DNA of 64,000 nucleotides from Nocardioides gansuensis (GTDB lineage Bacteria > Actinomycetota > Actinomycetes > Propionibacteriales > Nocardioidaceae). Location: assembly GCF_003076135.1 (NCBI RefSeq), contig NZ_QDGZ01000001.1, positions 372,001 to 436,000 of the forward strand, written 5' to 3'. Each line of letters begins with the position of its first letter. Positions within the stretch are counted from its first letter, which is position 1. The notes beneath the pieces were generated by a model. It was given only the letters and a program-made list of their open reading frames with translations, was not told the origin of the DNA and made no database searches. The translations under genes and the position numbers were made by a program. Below are positions 7,757 to 15,061 of the stretch, one piece after another.

Positions 7757-8962
7757 ATGACCACCGCAGCCGCCCGCGTGACCGTCGTCGGGATCGGCGC
7801 CGACGGCTGGGCCGGCCTCGCGCCGCGGTCGCAGCAGCTCGTCACCGCAGCCGCAGCTGTCGTGGGCGGCGCGCGCCACCTCGCTCTCCTGCCCCCGGTC
7901 GACGGGCAGGCCCGGCTGCCGCTGCCGTCACCGCTGCGGTCGGGGTTGCGGCCGCTGCTGGAGGAGCACGCCGCGCACGGCGGCGTCGTCGTGCTCGCGA
8001 GCGGCGACCCGCTGGTGAGCGGCATCGCGTCGACGCTCCTCGAGCTCGGCGTCGCCGTGGCCGTCGAGCCGGCGGTGTCGTCGGTGGCCCTGGCCCGCGC
8101 CCGCATGGGCTGGCCGGCCGAGACGGTCACGGTGCTCTCGCTCGTCGGCCGGCCGGTGGCCAGGCTGGCCCGGCTGCTGGCTCCGGGCCGGCGGGTGCTG
8201 GTGCTGTCGGCGGACGGCTCGACCCCGGCTGCGGTCGCCGGCCTGCTCGTCGAAGCCGGCTACGGCGACTCGGAGCTGTCGGTCCTCTCCGACCTCGGTG
8301 CCGAGACGGAGTCACGGGTCGACTCCACCGCGGCCGGGTGGTCGGGCCAGGCGCCTTCCCTCAACGTCGTCGCCCTGTCGATGGCCGGCCCCGTCGTCGG
8401 GTCACTGACCGGAGGGCTGCCCGACGACGCCTTCGAGCACGACGGCCAGCTGACCCGGCGCGACGTCCGCGCCTCCGCCCTCGCGCGGCTCGCGCCCCAG
8501 CCCGGCCAGCTGCTCTGGGACGTGGGCGCCGGCGCCGGCTCGATCGGGATCGAGTGGTCCCGGGCCGACGCCGCCTGCCGCGCCGTCGCCGTGGAGGCCG
8601 ACCCCGAGCGCGCGGCCCGGATCGCGCGCAACGCCGAGCGCCTCGGCGTACCCGACCTCCAAGTCCTGCACGGACGAGCCCCCGACGCGCTTGCCGGGCT
8701 GGCGGCGCCCGACGCCGTCTTCGTCGGCGGCGGCGCGACCCGCGACGGCGTGGTCGACGCGTGCCTCGCGGCACTGCGTCCCGGGGGCCGGCTCGTCGTG
8801 CACGGCGTGACGCTGGAGACCGAGGCGCTGCTGGCGCGGCTGCACGCCGAGCACGGGGGCGAGCTGACCCGGATCTCGGTCGAGACGGTCGCGCCGATCG
8901 GCTCCTTCCGCGGCTGGACGCCCGCGCGGGCGGTCACCCAGTGGAGCCTCGTGCTGGGGTGA
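7757..8962 (+). CDS. cobL: Precorrin-6Y C5,15-methyltransferase (decarboxylating)
   Basis: 401 residues with the two classical parts of CobL. The N-terminal CbiE-like tetrapyrrole methylase (about 1-205) has VVGIGADGWAGL and LASGDPLVSGI. The C-terminal CbiT-like Rossmann methyltransferase (about 220-400) has LLWDVGAGAGSIGIEW and AVFVGGGATRDGV. It methylates C5 and C15 and removes the acetate carboxylate. It is transcribed divergently from the chelatase operon, with the riboswitch on the other strand in between; no riboswitch was seen on its own leader. Confidence 0.95.
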   Translation: MTTAAARVTVVGIGADGWAGLAPRSQQLVTAAAAVVGGARHLALLPPVDGQARLPLPSPLRSGLRPLLEEHAAHGGVVVLASGDPLVSGIASTLLELGVAVAVEPAVSSVALARARMGWPAETVTVLSLVGRPVARLARLLAPGRRVLVLSADGSTPAAVAGLLVEAGYGDSELSVLSDLGAETESRVDSTAAGWSGQAPSLNVVALSMAGPVVGSLTGGLPDDAFEHDGQLTRRDVRASALARLAPQPGQLLWDVGAGAGSIGIEWSRADAACRAVAVEADPERAARIARNAERLGVPDLQVLHGRAPDALAGLAAPDAVFVGGGATRDGVVDACLAALRPGGRLVVHGVTLETEALLARLHAEHGGELTRISVETVAPIGSFRGWTPARAVTQWSLVLG

Positions 8963-8974
8963 GTTCTGTGCGCC

Positions 8975-9583
8975 TCAAGCGGGTGAGTGCAGCCAGGGGT
9001 CCTTGAGGTCGAAGTAGCGGACCTCGCCGACGCTGAGGGCATCCATCTGGTCCATGATCTCCTTCATCTCCGGGGGCATCTCCTTCTGCTCGCCCTCGCG
9101 GGCCTCCTCCTCGGAGGTGAAGTAGATCGCCATGGTCCACTCGCCGTCCTCGTGGTTGCAGGAGACGCTGCCGAGGATGTCGGGGCGGAACTCCTGCCAG
9201 TCGGTCGGGTCGCTGTTCATCAGCTCGCGGGCGCGCTCGGGGTCGCTCACCTTCCCCTGCATCACCTGCACGAAGCCTGCCGCGTCCGGATCGCCGGCCA
9301 GGTCGACGTCGACATCGGTGCTGTTGCGGAACTCCGGCTCGGCCGTGAAGCACGCGGCCATCTGCTCCCACCAGGCTCCCTGCTCGGGGCGGTCGCTGCT
9401 GCGCTGCGCCGCCTCCTCGGACTCGAACCTGGCGAGCGCGATGAAGGTGCCGTCGTCCGTCACGCCGGCCGTGCTGCCCAGCCATCCCTCGGCCGTGGAG
9501 GAGAGGTCCGTGACCCACCTCTCGAGCTGCGCGCGGGCCTGCGCGGGGTCGCTCACGGGGCCTTGAAAAACCTGTACGAACAT
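8975..9583 (-). CDS. Tandem dimeric alpha/beta-barrel (ABM-like) protein of unknown function
   Basis: 202 residues with an internal duplication. Both halves start almost alike (FVQVFQGPVSDPAQAR at residue 2 and FVQVMQGKVSDPERAR near 104), and each is followed by a pattern typical of antibiotic-monooxygenase/ferredoxin-like folds. There is no signal peptide. It sits between cobL (convergent) and bluB on the minus strand but has its own gap and is not obviously part of B12 synthesis. ATG start at 9583. The function is not recognised. Confidence 0.7.
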   Translation of the reverse strand: MFVQVFQGPVSDPAQARAQLERWVTDLSSTAEGWLGSTAGVTDDGTFIALARFESEEAAQRSSDRPEQGAWWEQMAACFTAEPEFRNSTDVDVDLAGDPDAAGFVQVMQGKVSDPERARELMNSDPTDWQEFRPDILGSVSCNHEDGEWTMAIYFTSEEEAREGEQKEMPPEMKEIMDQMDALSVGEVRYFDLKDPWLHSPA

Positions 9584-9651
9584 GTCGTCCTCCCTGAGGT
9601 TGTCACCGCTGTGGAGTGTCGACCCGAGTCGACCTCTCGACGCTACTCCCG

Positions 9652-10290
9652 TCAGCGCGCTCGTGGGCGGCCTTCAGTCCACCGCTCGCGGTGCAGCACG
9701 CTGTCTAGGGGCGAGCGGTGCCGCCAGCCGAAGCGCTCCAGGTCCGGTGTGTCCGGCAGCCCCGCGACGGTGCCGACGCAGAGCCAGGCCACCGGCCGGA
9801 CGTGAGGCGGCATGCCCACCAGGTCACCGACGAACTCCTCCCGGTAGAAGCTGACCCAGCCCACGCCCAGGCCCTCCGCGGTGGCGGCCAGCCAGAGGTT
9901 CTGGATGGCCAGGCACACCGAGTACAGCCCGGCGTCGGCGATCGCGTGCCGGCCGAGCACGTGCGGGCCGCCGCGCTGCGGGTCGTAGCCGACCACGATG
10001 CCGAGCCCGGACTCCCGGATGCCCTCGATCCGGATCCGGCCGAAGGTCTCGGCGCGCTCCCCGTCCAGGCTGGCGGCGAAGACCTCCCGCTCTCGCGCGA
10101 CGTGCGCAGCGAAGGCGTCCAGGGTGGCCGGGTCGCGGACGAGCACGAAGTCCCACGGCTGTGACATCCCCACGCTCGGGGCCGCGTGCGCCGCGGAGAG
10201 CACGCGGGTGAGCAGCTCGTCGGGGACCGGGTCGCCGGTGAACTCCGCCCGGGTGTCGCGACGGCGGTTGACTGCCTCGTAGAGGTCCAT
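9652..10290 (-). CDS. bluB: 5,6-dimethylbenzimidazole synthase
   Basis: 212 residues of the nitroreductase-like flavin fold. RRRDTRAEFTGDPVPDELL at the N-terminus, SVGMSQPWDFVLV, and GVGWVSFYR are typical of BluB, which cleaves FMNH2 with oxygen to make the lower ligand of B12. The ATG overlaps the cobM stop as TGATG, so it ends the cobH-cobIJ-cobM-bluB operon. This supports an aerobic, self-sufficient lower-ligand pathway that feeds CobT. Confidence 0.93.
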   Translation of the reverse strand: MDLYEAVNRRRDTRAEFTGDPVPDELLTRVLSAAHAAPSVGMSQPWDFVLVRDPATLDAFAAHVAREREVFAASLDGERAETFGRIRIEGIRESGLGIVVGYDPQRGGPHVLGRHAIADAGLYSVCLAIQNLWLAATAEGLGVGWVSFYREEFVGDLVGMPPHVRPVAWLCVGTVAGLPDTPDLERFGWRHRSPLDSVLHRERWTEGRPRAR

Positions 10291-11039
10291 CACCGGTCTC
10301 CCGGGCGCTCCCGGTCGGCGGTGTAGAGCCACGACTCGCCCCCGTCCCGGGCCAGGGCGCGGCCGACCAGGATCACCGCCGCCTGTCTCAGCCCGGCGGC
10401 CTCGACGGCGTCCGCGATGTCGGCGAGCGTGCCGTGCAGCACCAGCTCCTCGGGCTGGCTGGCGCGGTGCACCACGACGACCGGGCAGTCGGCGCCGTAG
10501 TCGCCGACCAGCTCCTCGGCCAGCGCCCGGATCCGGGTGATCGCCAGGTGGAGGACGAGGGTCGCCCGCGTCGCGGCGAAGGCGGCCAGTGACTCTGAGT
10601 CGGGCATCGCCGTCGAGCGGGCCTGCGTGCGCGTCAGCACGACGCTCTGGGCCACCAGCGGGACGGTGAGCTCGCGGCCGGCGAGGGCCGCCGCGGCGGC
10701 GTACGCCGGGACGCCGGGCGTGACGTCCCACGCCACCCCGGCCTCGTCGAGCCGTCGGGTCTGCTCGGCGAGGGCGGAGTAGAGCGACGGGTCGCCGGAG
10801 GTGAGGCGCACGACGTCGAGCCCGGCGCGCGCGGCCCCGACCAGCTCGGCCGTGATGGCGTCGAGGTCGAGCCGCTGGGTGTCGACCAGCCGCGCGTCGG
10901 GGCGGCAGTGGGAGAGGACCGCCTCGTCGAGGTAGGTGCCGGGATAAAGGACCACGTCCGCGGCGGCCAGCATCGACGCGGCGCGCAGCGTGAGCAGGTC
11001 GGCCGCGCCCGGGCCGGCGCCGACGAAGTGCACGGTCAC
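10290..11039 (-). CDS. cobM: Precorrin-4 C11-methyltransferase
   Basis: 249 residues, a single tetrapyrrole-methylase domain. The N-terminus HFVGAGPGAADLLTLRA and the motifs DVVLYPGTYLD, RLTSGDPSLYSALAEQ and VTPGVPAYAAAAA are CobM/CbiF hallmarks. It moves SAM-derived methyl to C11. The GTG start overlaps the cobIJ stop (GTGA) and the stop overlaps the bluB start. The call is secure. Confidence 0.95.
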   Translation of the reverse strand: MTVHFVGAGPGAADLLTLRAASMLAAADVVLYPGTYLDEAVLSHCRPDARLVDTQRLDLDAITAELVGAARAGLDVVRLTSGDPSLYSALAEQTRRLDEAGVAWDVTPGVPAYAAAAALAGRELTVPLVAQSVVLTRTQARSTAMPDSESLAAFAATRATLVLHLAITRIRALAEELVGDYGADCPVVVVHRASQPEELVLHGTLADIADAVEAAGLRQAAVILVGRALARDGGESWLYTADRERPGDR

Positions 11040-12652
11040 CGCACGAACCTCGGCGTCCACACCCGCCCGCGCGTGACACGTGTGCCGGAGGCGCCGACGA
11101 TCAGCAGGCACTTCATGTCGACCGAGTCGGCGTCGAGCTCGGCGAGGGTCGTCACCGTCAGCGACTCCTCGGCGCGGCCGACGTCCCGGCCGACGACGAC
11201 AGGGGTGTCGGCGGAGCGGTGCTCCAGCATGATCTTCTGCAGCTCGGCGACCTGCGTCGTCCTCGAGCGCGACCGCGGGTTGTAGACCGCCAGCACCAGG
11301 TCGGCCTCGGCGATCGCGCGCAGCCGCGCCTCGACGACGGGCCACGGCTTCAGCCGGTCCGACAGGGACACCACCGCGAAGTCCGCGCCCACCGGCGCGC
11401 CCGCTCGCGCCGCCACGGCCTGCACGGCCGAGAGTCCGGGCACGACACGGATCGGGACGGCGCCGTACGCCGGGTCCTCGGCCGCCTCGAAGACCGCGCT
11501 CGCCATCCCGAAGACCCCCGCGTCGCCCCCCGACACGACCGCGACCCGCTCCCCGGCGAGGGCCAGGTCGAGGGCGGCCCGCGCGCGGTCGACCTCGACG
11601 GTGTTGCCGCTGGGGTGGCGGGTCAGGCCCTCGCGCTGCGGGACGCGCGCGACGTACGGCGCGTAGCCGACGACATGGTCGACCGACTGCAGCGCCTCGG
11701 CTGCCTCGGGCGTGAGCCAGGCGTCCGGGCCCGGGCCGAGGCCGACGACGAGGAGCTCGGCGGGCCGGCCGGGCGATCGAGCGGAGTCGAGATCCCGGCG
11801 GCGCTCCTCGACAACCGCGGTCTCGACTTCGCTCGACAGGCCGGGGGCGCTCGACAGGCCGGGGGCGCTCGACCGGCCGGGTGATCGAGCAGAGTCGAGA
11901 TCCCGGCGGCCGCCGGGGTCGTCGACGAGCGAGTCGCCGGGCACGATGATGAGCGAGAAGTACGGCACCGACGCCGGATCGACGTCGACCACCCGCATCC
12001 AGCGCTCGGCGGGCATGGAGGCGCGCTCGACGTACATCGCGTGCTCGAGCCGGCCGGCCTGGCGAAGCGCCTCGACGACGCCGGGAAAGCGGCGGCCGAG
12101 CTTCATGATGATCGCGCCGTCGGTGTCGGCGAGACGGCGGGCGAGCTCGGGGACGGGCAGCGTGCCGGGCAGCACCGTGAGCACGTCGGTCTGGCGGACC
12201 AGCGGCGAGTGCAGCACCGCGGTGGCGGCGGCGAAGGCCGGGACGCCCGGCACGACCTCGGTCGGGAAGAGCGGGGCGAGCCGGTCGTGGAGGTACATGA
12301 ACGAGCCGTAGAAGAGCGGGTCGCCCTCGGCGAGCACGACGACCGTCCGGCCGGCCTCCAGGTGGCCGGAGAGCCGCGAGGCGCAGGACTCGTAGAACTC
12401 CGCCATCGCGCCCGCGTAGCCGCCGGGATGGTCGGTCCTCCCGGTGGTCACGGGGTAGACCAGCTCCTCCTCGACCGCCGACTCCGGGATCAGCGAGGCC
12501 GCGATCCGGCGGGCATTGGACTGCTTGCCGACGCCGGAGTGGAAGGCGATCACGTCGGCCGACCCGATCAGCCGGGCGGCCTTGAGGGTGATCAGCTCGG
12601 GGTCGCCGGGCCCCAGCCCCACGCCGTACAACCGTCCGGCAGTCCCGCTCAC
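11036..12652 (-). CDS. Fused precorrin-2 C20-methyltransferase / precorrin-3B C17-methyltransferase
   Basis: 538 residues. The CobI half (about 1-240) has YGVGLGPGDPELITLKA, AEGDPLFYGSFMYLHDRL and EVVPGVPAFAAA. The CobJ half (about 294-538) has LLVVGLGPGPDAWLT, VVSGGDAGVFGMAS and LVLAVYNPRSRSRTTQV. CobI-CobJ fusions occur in other actinobacteria. The linker (residues about 246-293) is encoded by palindromic and short tandem repeats (11774-11915), giving two RRDLDSARSPGR segments around a repeated SSAPGL. The GTG start overlaps the cobH stop (GTGA). Confidence 0.95.
   Translation of the reverse strand: MSGTAGRLYGVGLGPGDPELITLKAARLIGSADVIAFHSGVGKQSNARRIAASLIPESAVEEELVYPVTTGRTDHPGGYAGAMAEFYESCASRLSGHLEAGRTVVVLAEGDPLFYGSFMYLHDRLAPLFPTEVVPGVPAFAAATAVLHSPLVRQTDVLTVLPGTLPVPELARRLADTDGAIIMKLGRRFPGVVEALRQAGRLEHAMYVERASMPAERWMRVVDVDPASVPYFSLIIVPGDSLVDDPGGRRDLDSARSPGRSSAPGLSSAPGLSSEVETAVVEERRRDLDSARSPGRPAELLVVGLGPGPDAWLTPEAAEALQSVDHVVGYAPYVARVPQREGLTRHPSGNTVEVDRARAALDLALAGERVAVVSGGDAGVFGMASAVFEAAEDPAYGAVPIRVVPGLSAVQAVAARAGAPVGADFAVVSLSDRLKPWPVVEARLRAIAEADLVLAVYNPRSRSRTTQVAELQKIMLEHRSADTPVVVGRDVGRAEESLTVTTLAELDADSVDMKCLLIVGASGTRVTRGRVWTPRFVR
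11774..11915. repeat. Repeat cluster forming the CobI-CobJ linker
   Basis: Contains GATCGAGCGGAGTCGAGATC (11775-11794) and the near-identical GATCGAGCAGAGTCGAGATC (11883-11902), a related GGTCTCGACTTCGCTCGACAGG (about 11819-11840), and GCTCGACAGGCCGGGG in tandem. All are translated in frame. Confidence 0.75.
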
Positions 12653-13305
12653 AGCTCCACCTCCCGCGCCAGCGCGTTGAGCGCGGAGGCCGCGATGGCC
12701 GACCCGCCGCGGCGTCCACGGACGGTGAGGTAGGGGATGCCGAGGTCGGCTGCGACGAGGGCGTCCTTCGACTCGGCAGCGCCGACGAACCCGACCGGCA
12801 CGCCCACGATCACCGCCGGGCGCGGCGCCCCGTCGTGCAGCATCTCGAGGAGGTGGAAGAGCGCGGTGGGGGCGTTGCCGATGGCGACGACGGATCCCCC
12901 GAGCCGGTCCTCCAGGAGCGAGAGCGCCGCGGCCGAGCGGGTGGTGCCCCAGTCCCTTGCGAGCCCGGCCGCCCGCGGATCACGCAGGGCACAGAGCACG
13001 TCGTTGTCCTTGGGCAGCCGCGCCCGGGTGACGCCGCTGGCGACCATGTGCGCGTCGGTGATGATCGGCGCGCCGGCCTCCAGCGCCGCGCGGGCGGCCG
13101 AGACGAGATCGGGGTGGATGACGAGGTCGTCGACGAGGTCGGTCTGGCCGGTGCCGTGCACCATCCGCACGGCCACCTTCTCGGCGTCGGCGGGCAGGTG
13201 CGCGAAGCTCGCCTCCCGCCGGATCGTCGCGAACGACTCGACGTAGATCGCGGTGCCGTCGTCGACGTAGTCGTAGCGGCGGCTCGGGCGCGCGGGTGTG
13301 CTCAT
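12649..13305 (-). CDS. cobH: Precorrin-8X methylmutase
   Basis: 218 residues, normal size for CobH/CbiC, which moves the methyl group from C11 to C12 to give hydrogenobyrinate. Motifs seen include RMVHGTGQTDLVDDL, PIITDAHMVASGVTR, the mutase core AIGNAPTALFHLLEML and VGVPVGFVGAAESK. It is the first gene behind the riboswitch at 13318-13451, with ATG at 13305 preceded by GAGGAG. Its stop overlaps the cobIJ GTG. Confidence 0.95.
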   Translation of the reverse strand: MSTPARPSRRYDYVDDGTAIYVESFATIRREASFAHLPADAEKVAVRMVHGTGQTDLVDDLVIHPDLVSAARAALEAGAPIITDAHMVASGVTRARLPKDNDVLCALRDPRAAGLARDWGTTRSAAALSLLEDRLGGSVVAIGNAPTALFHLLEMLHDGAPRPAVIVGVPVGFVGAAESKDALVAADLGIPYLTVRGRRGGSAIAASALNALAREVEL

Positions 13306-13317
13306 CCTCAGCTCCTC

Positions 13318-13451
13318 GGGGTTCTCGCCCCTGGTCGGCGGACGTCACGCGCGAGTGTCTGGCTGCGGGCTCCCCGCCTCGGGAGGCCCTTCACAGTGGC
13401 GGAACCGCCCCGGACTGGCACCGGGTTCCTCTGCCACGCGACGGCGCCACC
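13318..13451 (-). promoter_or_regulatory. Cobalamin riboswitch upstream of cobH
   Basis: On the minus strand GAACCCGGTGCCAGTCCGGG is followed by GCGGTTCCGCCACTGTGA (the B12 box) and CAGCCAGACACT. A GGGGCGAGAACCCC hairpin (13331-13318) abuts the GAGGAG ribosome site. The core is the same as in the cobN riboswitch. It begins directly after the cobG stop codon. Confidence 0.93.
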
Positions 13452-14288
13452 CTAGTCGTGCGCCGCCTCGAGGGGGACCAGCAGGCTCCGCCACGGGGTG
13501 ACGACGAGCCGCCCGCGCGCCGGCAGGGTCGCCCGCAGGGCGGGCGTGAGGAGACCGTCCGGCACGGCGAGGTGGGTGATGTGCGGGGCGACCTGGCCGT
13601 ACGCCGGGGGCGCGGCGCGGACGAGCGTCCTCTCGTCCCGCTCGTGCTGCTCGGGGGTGGCGGGCAGCTCGTCGACGTGCCACGGCGCCCCCGGGCCGTC
13701 GCCGCGGACGGTCAGGAAGGCGCGGGCCAGCCCGACCAGCCGGCCGGCGGCCTCGTCGAGCGGGACCACCGGACCCCAGGCCCTCGTCCCGACCCTCAGC
13801 TGGGCCTCCGTGTCGCTCACCGCCACCAGGCCCAGGTCCAGGGTCCGGTCGAGCAGGTCACCCCGGCCGTCGTCGAGCACGAAGAGGAAGCGTCCCGGCA
13901 GCCCGGCGAGCGACGGGCGGGCGCAGAGGCCCTCGTCGAGCGCGCGGGCGACCGGGCGGAGGTCGGCGCGCCCGCCGGTGATGCCCGTCAGCGGCGAGAC
14001 CATGATGTTGCGCACCAGCTCGTGGGTCGGGTGGGGCAGCAGGCCGGTCTCGGCCAGCGCCTGCTCGACCTCCTCGCCCAGCGGGTCGGGCAGACCGCGC
14101 ACCTGGAGGTTGGTCCGCTTGGTCAGGTGGACGTCGCCGTCGCCGTACCTCTCCGCCACCTCGCCGAGCCGGTGCAGTGCCTCCGCCTCGACGCCTCCAC
14201 CGACCAGGCGCAGTCGCACGAGGGCGCCGTCGTCGGCCGACCAGGGGCGGAAGACCCCGGGGCAGAGGTCGCGGCGGGTGCGGCTCAC
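13452..14288 (-). CDS. cobG: CobG-like precorrin-3B synthase, short form
   Basis: 278 residues with nitrite/sulfite-reductase ferredoxin-like halves: RRDLCPGVFRPWSADDGALVR at the start, HLTKRTNLQVRGL, NIMVSPLTGI and a second half from about residue 190. CobG hydroxylates precorrin-3A for ring contraction using a 4Fe-4S centre. Family members are usually about 360-400 residues and end with a Cys-rich region; here the protein stops at LVPLEAAHD with only two cysteines visible, so the Fe-S ligands appear to be missing. GTG start chosen where homology begins. The riboswitch of cobH starts at its stop codon. Confidence 0.75.
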   Translation of the reverse strand: MSRTRRDLCPGVFRPWSADDGALVRLRLVGGGVEAEALHRLGEVAERYGDGDVHLTKRTNLQVRGLPDPLGEEVEQALAETGLLPHPTHELVRNIMVSPLTGITGGRADLRPVARALDEGLCARPSLAGLPGRFLFVLDDGRGDLLDRTLDLGLVAVSDTEAQLRVGTRAWGPVVPLDEAAGRLVGLARAFLTVRGDGPGAPWHVDELPATPEQHERDERTLVRAAPPAYGQVAPHITHLAVPDGLLTPALRATLPARGRLVVTPWRSLLVPLEAAHD

Positions 14289-14325
14289 GGCTGCATCGTG
14301 ACACCCGCCCGTGGCCGGCGTGGAC

Positions 14326-14733
14326 CTAGGCCCAGAAGCCCTGCGCCACCAGGGCGACGGCCGGAAGCGGTGCGGAGTAGAGCGTGTCCAGCCAGCCGCC
14401 CCCACGCGGGTGCCACTTGCCGAGCGCGTCCGCGACGCCCATCGCCACGCTGGACAGCAGCATGTACCAGGCGGTCACCAGCATCACGACCACGCCGGTC
14501 TCCTCCGCGCCTCCGCCGTGCAGCAGCCAGACTCCGGCCACCACGCCGACGCTTGCGAGGAGGTTGCGCGCGCCGATGCAGAACGCCCAGAGCTCGGCGT
14601 CCCTGACGTTGCTGGGCTCCACATTGAGGAACTTCTGGACCGCCGGCCGGTCCAGGAAGAACATCTCGAGCGGCGCCACCATCACGAGAACGATCGCGTC
14701 GACGATCAGCACGATCTCGGCCACCTGGTTCAT
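14326..14733 (-). CDS. DUF1304-like membrane protein
   Basis: 135 residues with about four hydrophobic helices. It starts MNQVAEIVLIVDAIVLVMVAPLEMFFLDRPAVQKF (in part), an N-terminal helix with ME/F residues characteristic of small DUF1304-type membrane proteins, then a middle ARNLLASVGVVAGVWLL helix. Function unknown. It lies upstream of cobG on the same strand, 37 bases away, and could be co-transcribed. Confidence 0.6.
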   Translation of the reverse strand: MNQVAEIVLIVDAIVLVMVAPLEMFFLDRPAVQKFLNVEPSNVRDAELWAFCIGARNLLASVGVVAGVWLLHGGGAEETGVVVMLVTAWYMLLSSVAMGVADALGKWHPRGGGWLDTLYSAPLPAVALVAQGFWA

Positions 14734-14909
14734 CTCGTCACCTCCGGCATCCCCTTGCCGTCCATGAGGCCCTGCCGCGGCCGTCGCGTCCATAGCCCGC
14801 CGGGACCATCTGCCGGTCGGCGGGATCAGGGTGGATTGCTGTGAGCCCGTGTCAGCAGGCCACCGCAATCTCCCGGGCCGCCCGCTCCCGGCGTCCGTCC
14901 AGGCCCCGC
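14734..14909. other. Intergenic region between the DUF1304-like gene and the cobN riboswitch
   Basis: No gene or RNA was recognised here. Together with the riboswitch this 328-base gap separates divergent transcription units and should hold the promoters of both; no convincing -35/-10 pair was identified by eye. Confidence 0.5.
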
Positions 14910-15056
14910 TAGGCTGCGAGCCGCCACCCGCGTGGAACGGGAACCCGGTGCCAGTCCGGGGCGGTTCCGCCACTGTGAGGCCGACTGACGCAGTCGGCCG
15001 TAGCCAGACACTGGACCACGCGGATCCGACGACGAGGGGCGAGAACCCCGAGGAGG
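14910..15056 (+). promoter_or_regulatory. Cobalamin riboswitch upstream of cobN
   Basis: The core CCCGGTGCCAGTCCGGG (14944-14960) is followed by the B12 box GCCACTGTGAGG (about 14969-14980), CAGTCGGCC arms and GCCAGACACTGG. The GGGGCGAGAACCCC hairpin (15036-15049) abuts the GAGGAGG ribosome site of cobN, suggesting translational control. Confidence 0.93.
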
Positions 15057-15061
15057 ACCCC

